Positions 17,398 to 25,591 of a stretch of DNA of 40,265 nucleotides are shown here, one piece after another. Source of the DNA: an uncultured Bacteroidaceae bacterium. GTDB lineage: Bacteria; Bacteroidota; Bacteroidia; Bacteroidales; Bacteroidaceae. Each line of letters opens with the position of its first letter. Position 1 is the stretch's first letter. Both the position numbers and the translations under genes were made by a program. Location: contig CAJORF010000138.1 of the NCBI GenBank assembly GCA_905236985.1, positions 1 through 40,265 of the forward strand, written 5' to 3'. The notes under the pieces are model-generated. The model saw only the letters and a program-made list of their open reading frames with translations. It searched no databases and had not been told where the DNA came from.

Positions 17398-17405
17398 TAC
17401 TTTTG
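17398..17405 (+). promoter_or_regulatory. Bacteroidota -7 box for the SPFH gene
   Basis: TACTTTTG followed by CAGC, about 47 bases upstream of the SPFH start. A TTTTG at 17361-17365 is too far away to be a standard -33 box. Confidence 0.55.
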
Positions 17406-17452
17406 CAGCATAAAAAGATAAAAGTAAGTTCAACCCTAAAATAACAAAAGAT

Positions 17453-18394
17453 ATGGAAAACAAAGAATTTGTCTATCAGGGAACGACGCTGAGCGGTTTT
17501 GCCATGCTGTTCCTGAACCTGGCACTGTCCATCGGTGCTATTGTAATGTTTGTCCTTGCTGTCGAGAATGCTTCGTGGCAGTTGGGCGTGTGCAGCGGCG
17601 TGACGTTGCTGGTCTCGCTGTTCCTCTGGGCTGGCTTCATGATGTTGGAGCCGGGCGAGGCACGCGTGGTGATGTTCTTCGGCAAGTATGTCGGCACGTT
17701 CACGCGCACAGGCTACTATTGGATTAACCCCTTCACGACGACCAAGAAGCTGTCGCTGCGCGCCCGCAATCTGGATGCCGAACCCATCAAGGTGAACGAC
17801 AAGGAGGGTAATCCCGTGATGATCGGCCTCGTGCTCGTCTGGCGCTTGAAGGACACGTATAAGGCCTTGTTCGAGATTGACTCTCAGACGATGGCAGCCA
17901 GTGGCGGTACTCAGGCCGCAGGTATGGATGTGAAGTCGATGATGGCCGCCTTCGAACGCTTCGTGCGTGTGCAGAGCGACGCTGCTTTGCGTCAGGTGGC
18001 TGGGCAGTACGCCTACGACGACACCGAGTCGCGCTCCGATGATATCACGCTTCGCAGCGGCGGTGAGGAAATCAACGACCAGCTGGAAGCCAAGCTGACA
18101 GATCGTCTGGCTATGGCCGGCATCGAGGTCGTGGAGGCACGCATCAACTACCTGGCCTATGCTCCCGAGATTGCTGCCGTGATGCTACGTCGCCAGCAGG
18201 CCACCGCCATCATCGCTGCCCGCGAGAAGATTGTCGAGGGTGCCGTATCAATGGTCAAGATGGCGCTCGACCAGCTCTCAAGTCAGGACATCGTCCGCCT
18301 CGACGACGACCGCAAGGCGCAGATGGTGTCCAACCTCCTCGTCGTGCTCTGCGGCGAAGACAATGCCCAGCCCATCGTGAACACGGGTGCATAG
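17453..18394 (+). CDS. SPFH/band-7 domain membrane protein
   Basis: 313 aa. Two N-terminal membrane segments (about 14-40 and 45-65) are followed by a band-7/SPFH domain ([16 protein letters not shown], then [10 protein letters not shown] at 70-95). A helical tail follows with [22 protein letters not shown] (pattern AP-IA--ML-RQQA), as in flotillin/stomatin relatives. These proteins form membrane rings that organise lipids or proteases. It stands alone, in opposite orientation to all its neighbours, with its own -7 box. Its 3' end faces the AMP ligase gene of the polyene cluster. No NfeD or FtsH partner is seen. Confidence 0.9.
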   Translation: MENKEFVYQGTTLSGFAMLFLNLALSIGAIVMFVLAVENASWQLGVCSGVTLLVSLFLWAGFMMLEPGEARVVMFFGKYVGTFTRTGYYWINPFTTTKKLSLRARNLDAEPIKVNDKEGNPVMIGLVLVWRLKDTYKALFEIDSQTMAASGGTQAAGMDVKSMMAAFERFVRVQSDAALRQVAGQYAYDDTESRSDDITLRSGGEEINDQLEAKLTDRLAMAGIEVVEARINYLAYAPEIAAVMLRRQQATAIIAAREKIVEGAVSMVKMALDQLSSQDIVRLDDDRKAQMVSNLLVVLCGEDNAQPIVNTGA

Positions 18395-18414
18395 CCTCTA
18401 AACAAACGGCACCC

Positions 18415-18495
18415 CTATAGGTCGGTGCAGAGCTTCTGCTCCACAGGGTTCGCGTTGATGCCCCAGAGGATGTTGCGGAGGGTGTCGAACTTCAT
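18415..18495 (-). CDS. Possible 26-aa ORF or gene remnant
   Basis: Codons read MKFDTLRNILWGINANPVEQ then KLCTDL and a stop. It starts 18 bases after the AMP ligase stop on the same strand and has protein-like codon use, but is very short. It may be the start of a gene that was truncated when this end of the cluster was rearranged, or a genuine small protein. I do not recognise it. Confidence 0.35.
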   Translation of the reverse strand: MKFDTLRNILWGINANPVEQKLCTDL

Positions 18496-18513
18496 CGCTG
18501 AAAAATGAAAACT

Positions 18514-19875
18514 CTATCTTAGGTCCACAAATTTGACGGGCTTGCGGCTCTTGGCGGGAAAGTTGCGGCGCTGAATCTCGTCGGCTGCAAGGAGCTCGAT
18601 GTTAGGGGCTACGCGGATGCGGGAGCGGAAGCGGTCTTTGAGATCCTTGATGGTGTCGAAAGAGGGAACGTACTTAAGGCCCACGCAGACATCCACCTGA
18701 TCGGTGCCTGCTGCTGAGGTGCGGACATAGACGATGTAGTTCTGCACGTAATCGGTGTTGTCGAGGACATCGTTGATGGCAGGTGGATAGAGGGTGGTGC
18801 CCTTGAGCTTGATCATATTGTTCTTGCGCCCCACGAGCGGGGTGAGACGGTAGCTCCAGCGGCCACACTGACACTGCTCAGTGCGCTTGGCAGCGATGTC
18901 ACCCGTGCGGAAGCGCAGCAGTGGCATAGCCTCCACGCCGAGGGTGGTGATGACAATCTCGCCCGCTTGTCCGTCGGGCACAGGTTGATCATCCTCACCG
19001 ATGATCTCCACAATGATAAGCTCCGGATGGACGTGTCCTCCCTGCCCGTACTCGCACTCCGAGAAGGTAGCACCCATCTCCGTGCTGGAGTAGGTGGCGA
19101 AGAGCTCCACATCCCATTTATCCTTGATGCGGCGACCGAGGAGGTTGAGGTTGAAGTCCTGATCGCGCAGCCCCTCGCCGATGCCTATGATGCGCCGCAC
19201 ACTGCTGTTGCGATAGTCAATGCCGTGTTCCTCAGCATATTCGATGAGGTGGAGGATGAACGATGGCACACACATGATGGTGTCGGGATGGAGACGCTGG
19301 ATGGTGTCCCACTGGAGTTCAGGAATGCCGTTACCGACGCGTATGATGCTGGCTCCGAGCTTGCGTATGCCAAGGAAATAGGCGAGCCCCGCCATGAACC
19401 GCTTGTCGATAGTGGTCATGAGTTGCAGGATGTTACCCGGTCGCAGGCCAGCGCAGGCGAAGGATTTCCGCTCGTTGTAGGCGAGACGGTCGAGGTCGGC
19501 ATCCGTACAGCCGAAGGTGACGGGTTCGCCGAGCGTACCGCTGGTGGTGATGTAATCCACGATCTTCTCCTTGGGGCAGCAGAGGAAGTCTTTGTTGTAG
19601 AGCTGCAGGTCGCGCTTCTCCGTGAAGGGCAGTTGCTGCAAGTCCTCCAGCGTGCGGATGGTGGCTGGGTCGATGTGCTCGTGCTCGAACATACGCTGGT
19701 AGTAGGGCGAGTGGTTGGCAAGGTATTCGATAGCCGTGCGCAGCTTCTCCTCCTGAAAGGCTTTTATCTCTGATGGGAGGCGAAACTCGATATCGAGGGA
19801 AGCCTCTGCCCCCACCCTCCCTATTAGAGAGGGAGCAGATACAATCGTGTTGTTGTCTTGTATTGATGATGACAT
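18514..19875 (-). CDS. PaaK-like AMP-dependent acyl/aryl ligase
   Basis: 453 aa of the phenylacetate-CoA ligase/CapK branch of the ANL superfamily. It would activate a carboxylic acid, most likely the aryl starter of the polyene, as an adenylate and load it on CoA or ACP. The P-loop TTSGTLGEP is at 110-118. The aromatic/A5 motif ATYSSTEMG is at 260-268. Then come FRTGDI and VGRKNNMIKLKG near the C-terminal lid. A CQCG pair suggests a metal site, as in PaaK relatives. Residues 13-26 (SAPSLIGRVGAEAS) are encoded by a GC-rich palindromic repeat in frame. It is the last clear gene of the cluster, 27 bases after the esterase. The actual substrate is unknown. Confidence 0.85.
   Translation of the reverse strand: MSSSIQDNNTIVSAPSLIGRVGAEASLDIEFRLPSEIKAFQEEKLRTAIEYLANHSPYYQRMFEHEHIDPATIRTLEDLQQLPFTEKRDLQLYNKDFLCCPKEKIVDYITTSGTLGEPVTFGCTDADLDRLAYNERKSFACAGLRPGNILQLMTTIDKRFMAGLAYFLGIRKLGASIIRVGNGIPELQWDTIQRLHPDTIMCVPSFILHLIEYAEEHGIDYRNSSVRRIIGIGEGLRDQDFNLNLLGRRIKDKWDVELFATYSSTEMGATFSECEYGQGGHVHPELIIVEIIGEDDQPVPDGQAGEIVITTLGVEAMPLLRFRTGDIAAKRTEQCQCGRWSYRLTPLVGRKNNMIKLKGTTLYPPAINDVLDNTDYVQNYIVYVRTSAAGTDQVDVCVGLKYVPSFDTIKDLKDRFRSRIRVAPNIELLAADEIQRRNFPAKSRKPVKFVDLR
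19806..19845. repeat. GC-rich palindromic repeat, copy inside AMP ligase N-terminus
   Basis: CTCCCT (19817-19822) and AGGGAG (19830-19835) form the core, with GGGTGGGGGCAGAGGC alongside on the minus strand. It aligns over about 38 bases with the copy at 31695-31733 and is read in the same frame. Confidence 0.75.
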
Positions 19876-19902
19876 ATTTTTCGTTATTTCGATATTTCGA
19901 GG

Positions 19903-20847
19903 TTATGGGAGCGTATTTTTCAGCCACTCCATGAACGTCGCCAGCCAATGCTTGGTCTCCGACGAGAACTTGGAGGGGTTGCCGCCAAAGCCATGACCGC
20001 CAACGCGATACTGAGTATAGAGATGGGGGATATGGGCGGCGGTGAGGGCACTGTCGAGGAGCTCGCTGTTCTGGTATTTGACGATGGGATCATCCACGCA
20101 GTTGAGCAGGAAGACGGGGGGGCAGTCGGCAGGGATGTGCATCTCCAAGGACATGGAGTCACGCATCACCTGGCTGCGCTTGCGGTATTCGCCGAGCAAG
20201 GCACGACGGCTGCGCTTGTGGACGTAGGGCTTGTGCATCGTCACGACAGGGTAGATGGGAGCCACGAAGTCTGGACGCAGGCTGACGCTGTGCTCGATGC
20301 CAAGAGGCGCAAGAAAATCCGTGGCAGCGTAGGAGGCGGCACTCATGACGAGGTGTCCGCCAGCGGAGAAGCCCATAGCTCCAACGCGATGGGGGTTGAT
20401 GCCGAAATCAGCGGCATTCTCGCGGACGAGCTGTATGGCGCGCTGCAGGTCGCTGATGGCATCGGGATGGCGATGGCCGCGCGAGATGAGGCGGGTGTGG
20501 AAGATGTAGGGGCCTATGCCCTGCACGCGGTACTTCAGAACGAATGCAGCGATACCCTGCGACTGCAACCACTCGGCAACAAGTGTGCCTTCAGATTCGT
20601 AGTCGTGCCAACAGTAGCTGCCGCCTGGGCAGACGATGATGGCGGAAGACCCACCGCCGGAACCTTCGGGAGAGCCCTCGGAAACAGTAACGGAGGGGAG
20701 AGCTGACGCGTTGGAGGGGAGATAGGGGACGAGGGTGACGCTTTTGGCGCGGACGGGCGTGCCTTCCCAGATGCGGATGGGAGGAGGAGCGGCTATAGAG
20801 GCTAAAGAAGCTATAGAAGCGACGAGGAGTGCGAGGAAGGTTTTCAA
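19903..20847 (-). CDS. Secreted/periplasmic alpha/beta-hydrolase (esterase-like)
   Basis: 314 aa with signal peptide 1-20 (LLVASIASLASIAA). The nucleophile is S161 in GFSAGGH, the oxyanion-hole segment is CPGGSY at 73-78, the acid is D252 or D253 (NCVDDPIV), and the base is H285 (GGHGFGG). It resembles the acetyl-esterase/BD-FAE type that acts on acylated sugars. Inside a polyene cluster it could deacylate or trim the exported lipid-sugar product. It could also be an unrelated xylan esterase that joined the operon. It lies 12 bases after the 118-aa gene and before the AMP ligase. Confidence 0.85.
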   Translation of the reverse strand: MKTFLALLVASIASLASIAAPPPIRIWEGTPVRAKSVTLVPYLPSNASALPSVTVSEGSPEGSGGGSSAIIVCPGGSYCWHDYESEGTLVAEWLQSQGIAAFVLKYRVQGIGPYIFHTRLISRGHRHPDAISDLQRAIQLVRENAADFGINPHRVGAMGFSAGGHLVMSAASYAATDFLAPLGIEHSVSLRPDFVAPIYPVVTMHKPYVHKRSRRALLGEYRKRSQVMRDSMSLEMHIPADCPPVFLLNCVDDPIVKYQNSELLDSALTAAHIPHLYTQYRVGGHGFGGNPSKFSSETKHWLATFMEWLKNTLP

Positions 20848-20859
20848 GGGGCAGTAGGG

Positions 20860-21216
20860 TTATTTGAGGATGCGGTGGACTTCTTCGGTGGGGAGCTGCG
20901 TGTAGGCCGGACGCTCGCCACTGAAATCGACACGGAAGTATTCTTCGTCGTAGAAGGAGAGCTTCGAGTTGGTGTTGGGGGTACACTCAAGGTAGATGAT
21001 GTCATTGAGGTTGAGACCTTTGGCCTTGCAAATCTGCTCGGCGAGGCTGCGACCGGCGTAGGTGACGCTGGTGCCAGGGTTCTCCTGGTACATCTCAGTG
21101 ACGATGACATAGGTCTGGCCTTCGATATGGCGGATCTTCAGTCCACAGGCAGAGGGCATATCCCACTGTCCAAGGAACTCAAAGATCTCATCGTAATACT
21201 CTTTTGGAACTTTCAT
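20860..21216 (-). CDS. Unknown 118-aa cytoplasmic protein
   Basis: No signal peptide or membrane segment. Residues show an alpha/beta mix with acidic surface and a single Cys-Gly near 24-25, plus YLECTPNTNS at about 79-88. I do not recognise the family. It follows the radical SAM gene with a three-base gap, so the two are surely co-translated and may work together (accessory subunit or substrate binder). That link is inference from spacing only. Confidence 0.75.
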   Translation of the reverse strand: MKVPKEYYDEIFEFLGQWDMPSACGLKIRHIEGQTYVIVTEMYQENPGTSVTYAGRSLAEQICKAKGLNLNDIIYLECTPNTNSKLSFYDEEYFRVDFSGERPAYTQLPTEEVHRILK

Positions 21217-21219
21217 AAT

Positions 21220-22515
21220 TTATACATTTACGTTGCGTTTGGAGCGATCGACAATGCGCCCGAAACTCTGGTTGATGAGACGGCGGTCACGTGGGCGATA
21301 GGTGCCTTCATTCATCTCGCGCAGAGCGACTTGGCAGAAGAGGTTGAACATCTTAGCCTCCTGCGACTCGTCCTTGTAGAAGCTTGCCCAGGCGTAGTCG
21401 TAGAGCTCTTGCAGGCGTTCGGGCGACATGTGCTTGGGTTGGAACACGACCTGTCCGGCATTGTAGTGGTTCCAGTCGAAGTCAAAGATACGGCCCTGAC
21501 GCAGGAGGTCGTCATAGCCCTTGGTGTGGGGGAAGGGTGTCATGACGGTGAACTCCGCGAGGTCGAGGTCGATCTCTCCGAGGAAGTCGATGAGGCGTTT
21601 GATGTCATCCTCCGTCTGGTTGTCGAGGCCGAGCAGGATGGTGCCTTCGACGCCTATGCCGTGGTCGTGGTAGCGCTTCACGCGTTCCTTAATATAATCG
21701 CTGGTGTCATAGACCGCCTGATAGACATACCACGCCCCCGCCTTAGCGGCAAGGTCGAGGATCTCGGGGTCGTCCTCGATGGTGTGGCTGATCCATTTCT
21801 TCTTCAGGGGTGCTATGGCCTTGAAGAGCTCGCGCTCCCATTCCTTATTCTGCGCCAGTGAGTTATCGACGATGAAAAGACGGTTGTTGTCGATGCCCGC
21901 CATATCCTCGACCACCTTGTCGATGGGACGCGGACGGAACTTACGACCACCGAGATACGAGACGGCACAGGGATAGCAGCTGAAGCGGCAGCCGCGACTG
22001 GCATGGAAGAGATCCACCATAGGCACGCCCTTATGATTGTAGAGATCACGCTTGTAGAGATCGCGACGGCAGGGGCCTACGTCCTCGATGGGCGGCATCT
22101 GACCCATGTAGTTATAAACCTTCTTGAGCTCACCGCGCAGGAAGTCCTGCATAACCTGTTCCATGCGCCCTTCGCTCTCCCCAAGGAAGAGACTATCGAC
22201 GTGCTTCACCATGTCCTCGGCGTGGAGCATCGATGAGATACCGCCTGCCATGACCTGCTTGCCACGACGGTGGTATTCGTCGGCAATCTCCCAGCCGCGC
22301 TTGACCTGCGTGGAGAGCATCATCGAGAGGGCTACGATGTCACAGGGCTCGTCGAAGTTGATCTCCTCGACATTCTCATCCGTGAACGAGACATCGACAT
22401 ACTCCGGCAGTGTGGCGGCGAAGGCCACAGGTCCGTGAGGCGGAAGGTTGAAAGTCGTCTGCCCGCGCAGCTTCTGCCACTTCGGGTAGATGAGCTTCAT
22501 TTTGATGGTTTCCAT
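21220..22515 (-). CDS. Radical SAM enzyme with N-terminal B12-binding-like domain
   Basis: 431 aa. The [4Fe-4S]-SAM site is C176-x3-C180-x2-C183 (SRGCRFSCYPC). The first 135 residues look like a cobalamin-binding Rossmann domain (IVALSMMLSTQ ... VMAGGI), but without the DxHxxG motif, so B12 would bind 'base-off/His-off' or not at all. Overall layout is like the BchE/HpnP class. In the cluster it could methylate, cyclise or rearrange the polyene; no reaction can be assigned. The start may be ATG 22515 or ATG 22500 (MKLIYPKW). The latter matches family N-termini equally well. It is followed at once by the 118-aa gene. Confidence 0.88.
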   Translation of the reverse strand: METIKMKLIYPKWQKLRGQTTFNLPPHGPVAFAATLPEYVDVSFTDENVEEINFDEPCDIVALSMMLSTQVKRGWEIADEYHRRGKQVMAGGISSMLHAEDMVKHVDSLFLGESEGRMEQVMQDFLRGELKKVYNYMGQMPPIEDVGPCRRDLYKRDLYNHKGVPMVDLFHASRGCRFSCYPCAVSYLGGRKFRPRPIDKVVEDMAGIDNNRLFIVDNSLAQNKEWERELFKAIAPLKKKWISHTIEDDPEILDLAAKAGAWYVYQAVYDTSDYIKERVKRYHDHGIGVEGTILLGLDNQTEDDIKRLIDFLGEIDLDLAEFTVMTPFPHTKGYDDLLRQGRIFDFDWNHYNAGQVVFQPKHMSPERLQELYDYAWASFYKDESQEAKMFNLFCQVALREMNEGTYRPRDRRLINQSFGRIVDRSKRNVNV

Positions 22516-22523
22516 CTCGTTGA

Positions 22524-22552
22524 TTTACTATTTTACGATTTACAATTTACAT
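22524..22552. repeat. AT-rich TTTACAATTTAC-type repeat between cluster genes
   Basis: Units TTTACTATTTTACG and ATTTACAATTTAC, like 9562-9600 and 37040-37066. It overlaps the 3' end of the upstream flavoprotein gene, whose last residues (NVNCKS) are encoded by it. Confidence 0.5.
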
Positions 22553-24059
22553 TTTTTGTGTTGCAGAAGTCATTGATCTTATTCACAATAGTGTTTAGAC
22601 CAAAGATGCACTCGGCAGTGTTGATGGCCGTGAGGGGTACACCGCAGATACCGTGGAGGTTGACGCACTGCCCTGAGAGCAACAGGTTGTGCAAACGGGT
22701 GACGGGAGCGATGAGCGTGCGAGCTGGATCGAGGCCGTCCTTGCTGTAGCCGTAGAGTGCTCCCTCGGGCGAGGCGTAGTAATCGCGGATGGTGAGGGGC
22801 GAGGCAGTGTAGTAGTTCTTGATACAGCTGCGGATGTCGGGGAAGATGCGCTCCAGCTTGCCGATGATGCGCTCTGCCTGCTCGCGCTTCCAAGCCTCGT
22901 AGTCGGCACCACGACGACCAACGGTGGTGTTTTCCCACTTGCGCACCTGATCGTAGCGCATGAGGCAGTTGATGGTCATGCGCACCGCCCACGGCCCTTG
23001 ATTCTCAGTGGGTGGCGTGAGGTACATAAGACCGCGTGGCCAAGTATCAGGGTCGTACTCATCGTGGTTCCAGATCTGACCGTAGTCATCCTGAATGTAT
23101 CCCGTGTGGTTGATGTAGGGGAAGCTGTCTGGCTTGAAGGTCAGGTAGAGGATGAATGCCGAATAGGTGACAGGGGCTTCGGTGAGGCGGGTGACATAGC
23201 CGCGAGGCAGCGCACCCTCGGGCAGCAGTGGCAGGAGCGTCTTCAGGTGGATCGTGGAGATATAGTAGTCGGCACGGAAGACAGAGCCCGCAGCCGTCTC
23301 GACGCTCTCAATCTGCTTATCCACGACACGGATAGCACTGACAGATTGATTGGTCAGCACCTCGCCGCCGTGCTCGTAGATGACGCTGGACAATAGCTCT
23401 GCCATGTGCTGACTGCGCCCACGGAAATGATATTGTCCATTGATGTAGAGCACATTGATGAGAGCATGGATGTAAGCAGGCGTATGTCCGGGAACGCCAC
23501 CATACATGGGATTCATGTACGCTAAGAGATCGCGCAGACGAGGATCTGTGATGAAATCTGCGATGAACTCATTGGCAGGCTGCATGAAGCGTTCGCTGTG
23601 GACGGTGAACACGCTGGCCGTGGGACGCAGGTAGAAGATATCGACCTCCTCAGTGAGGTCGTAGCAGGCCTGCAGATAGCGGTGGATGTTCTCCGCTTCG
23701 GCAGGAAAATAACGGCAGAGCGCAGCGGTGAACGCCTCGCGACCTTGCGGCAGACGGTAGTTGTCGCCAGTGGAGAGGTAGGTGACTTCGTCCATGCAAT
23801 CCATGTCGCAACGCTCGATGCGCAGCTGATCCATGATACCCAAATACTCGAAGATACGTCGCACGGAACCGCCCTCGGACAAGCCGCCGAGGATGTGCAT
23901 ACCCGTCTCGTAGTATCTGCCTTGGCGGGTGAAGCTCTGCAGGCCACCGCCTATGTTTTGATTCTTCTCCAAGACACGCACACGGAAGCCTTCACGTGCC
24001 AGCAGGGCACCTGTGACCAAGCCTCCGAAGCCGCCTCCTATGATTAATGCACTTTTCAT
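22533..24059 (-). CDS. Phytoene-desaturase/retinol-saturase-like FAD oxidoreductase (second of two)
   Basis: 508 aa. The FAD dinucleotide-binding site is IIGGGFGGLVTG at 6-17, with the family's 'VRVLEKNQNIGG' following. ETGMHILGG (51-59) and the C-terminal LLLSGQCVNLHGICG are as in CrtI/CrtISO/RetSat proteins, which oxidise, reduce or isomerise conjugated double bonds. It overlaps the preceding gene by 4 bases (ATGA), so the two are translationally coupled. It would act on the polyene chain. Direction (desaturation, saturation or cis-trans change) is not readable. Confidence 0.88.
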   Translation of the reverse strand: MKSALIIGGGFGGLVTGALLAREGFRVRVLEKNQNIGGGLQSFTRQGRYYETGMHILGGLSEGGSVRRIFEYLGIMDQLRIERCDMDCMDEVTYLSTGDNYRLPQGREAFTAALCRYFPAEAENIHRYLQACYDLTEEVDIFYLRPTASVFTVHSERFMQPANEFIADFITDPRLRDLLAYMNPMYGGVPGHTPAYIHALINVLYINGQYHFRGRSQHMAELLSSVIYEHGGEVLTNQSVSAIRVVDKQIESVETAAGSVFRADYYISTIHLKTLLPLLPEGALPRGYVTRLTEAPVTYSAFILYLTFKPDSFPYINHTGYIQDDYGQIWNHDEYDPDTWPRGLMYLTPPTENQGPWAVRMTINCLMRYDQVRKWENTTVGRRGADYEAWKREQAERIIGKLERIFPDIRSCIKNYYTASPLTIRDYYASPEGALYGYSKDGLDPARTLIAPVTRLHNLLLSGQCVNLHGICGVPLTAINTAECIFGLNTIVNKINDFCNTKNVNCKS

Positions 24060-25579
24060 TGATTAGCCTTGATGATCTGCTGATAAAGGTACTCCGTGCC
24101 AAGCAGGTCGGAGCATGTGACCACTGTCCCCACCAGCACGCCAAGTATGCCGTGCGAGTTGATGTTCTGACCCGTCAGGAACAAACCGGGCAGCTTCGTG
24201 CGCTGTGGCACGTGGCACGAGACGCCGAGTGTGATGTCGCGGGCGATGCCGTAAGCACTGCCTGCCGGGGTGCCTGTATAGTCGAGATAGGTGAGGGGGG
24301 TCGAGGTATAGTAGTGATGAATGGTTTGACGAATGTTGGGGAAAGCCTGTTCGACGCTGTCGATGAGACGCTCGGCACGCTGACACTTGAAGTGTTCGTA
24401 GTCCTCGCCGCGATGCCCGACGCTTGTGCCCATCCACGGCTCCATCTCCTCGAAGCGCATATAGCTGAGGATGACGCCGGCACGGGCAAAACGGGGAAGT
24501 GCTGTTCCCGACAGTTCTTCATCGGTTTTTTCCTCATGCCTGAAATGCATATAGAGATAGCCGCGCGGCCAGTCCTCAGCGGTGTAGTCCTCGCAGTCCC
24601 AAGGTGAAATGTCCTGACGGTAGCCGTAGTAGTTGCTGTTCATGTACGGCATGGCACCCTCCTTGAAGTCGAGATAGACAGAGAAGATGCCGATGGTGTT
24701 GGGCAACGAAGCCATACGCTTGCGGAAGGCAGGACGGATGAGCGGGGTGTCGGTCATGGCCAGCGTCGGCACAGGATGGATGGCGCTGATGACGATGTCT
24801 GCGTCGTAGCGGTTGCCGTCAGCTGTCTCAACTCCCGTGACTCCAGCGTCGTTGGACAGGATCTTAACCACCTTCTGCCGTGTCAGCACCTTGCCACCGA
24901 ACTGCTCCAGCTTGCGCTGCAAGGCTTTTCCGATGTGGTCGCTGCCGCCTACGACGCGGAAACTGCTCTGGTTGTAGAAATCGACGATGAAAGCATGCGT
25001 CGAGAAGGGCGTCTTGTCGCGCTGGGCGGCATAGAGCGGGAGATTACCCACGAGAACGTCGCGCAGCTTAGGATCGCTGATGTGACTCTCGATGACCTCG
25101 TTGATGCTGCGCAGCTGGTATTCGGTGTTGATGGCGTTGTCCGCATTGCGGGTGTCGAGAGTATGCAGGCTGGAGGCCTGTGCCACGCGTTCCACACACT
25201 CCACGTAGCGACGTATGCCCTCTGCCTCATGGGGAAAGTAGTGCGTCATCTGAGCGATGAAGGCGTCCTTGCCATTGGGGAAACGGTATTCCTCGTCGCC
25301 CAAACGCACGATGTCGTAAGCCTCGTGGTCGAGTTCGCCCAGAGTAATGTCATCGATGTCCAAGAAGCGGAGCAGGCGGTGGAGCGTCTGACCCGGCTTG
25401 GCACTGCCGATGAAGTGCATTCCCGTCTCGAACTTCACGCCGCGACGCGAGAAGCACTGCAGACAGCCACCTATCTGTGCCTCCTGTTCGAGGAGGGTTA
25501 CATCGAAGCCCTCGCGAGCGAGTACAACGCCCGTCGAAAGGCCTCCAAGGCCACTGCCTATGATCAGACAACGTTTCAT
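24056..25579 (-). CDS. Phytoene-desaturase/retinol-saturase-like FAD oxidoreductase (first of two)
   Basis: 507 aa, a paralogue of the next gene. The FAD site is IIGSGLGGLSTG at 6-17, then VTLLEQEAQIGGC, ETGMHFIGS, and the C-terminal LFLTGQNINSHGILG. The two proteins differ widely, so the duplication is old and they probably act at different steps or as a heterodimer. It is placed 12 bases after the MMPL fusion gene. Confidence 0.88.
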   Translation of the reverse strand: MKRCLIIGSGLGGLSTGVVLAREGFDVTLLEQEAQIGGCLQCFSRRGVKFETGMHFIGSAKPGQTLHRLLRFLDIDDITLGELDHEAYDIVRLGDEEYRFPNGKDAFIAQMTHYFPHEAEGIRRYVECVERVAQASSLHTLDTRNADNAINTEYQLRSINEVIESHISDPKLRDVLVGNLPLYAAQRDKTPFSTHAFIVDFYNQSSFRVVGGSDHIGKALQRKLEQFGGKVLTRQKVVKILSNDAGVTGVETADGNRYDADIVISAIHPVPTLAMTDTPLIRPAFRKRMASLPNTIGIFSVYLDFKEGAMPYMNSNYYGYRQDISPWDCEDYTAEDWPRGYLYMHFRHEEKTDEELSGTALPRFARAGVILSYMRFEEMEPWMGTSVGHRGEDYEHFKCQRAERLIDSVEQAFPNIRQTIHHYYTSTPLTYLDYTGTPAGSAYGIARDITLGVSCHVPQRTKLPGLFLTGQNINSHGILGVLVGTVVTCSDLLGTEYLYQQIIKANQ

Positions 25580-25591
25580 GATGGGACGATT

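Larger units (their letters stand above)
16997..17452. other. Divergent intergenic region with two -7 boxes
   Basis: 456 bases without a supported gene. It holds a minus-strand -7 box for the 773-aa gene and a plus-strand -7 box for the SPFH gene. A small GC-rich hairpin (CCGC...GCGG near 17310-17325) lies between them. The open frame at 17193-17411 (minus) has no recognisable protein features and overlaps both promoters, so it is not called. Confidence 0.6.

Noticed and set aside
17193-17411. 72-codon minus-strand open frame between the divergent genes
   Set aside because: It overlaps promoter elements on both strands, has no family features, and its composition looks non-coding.
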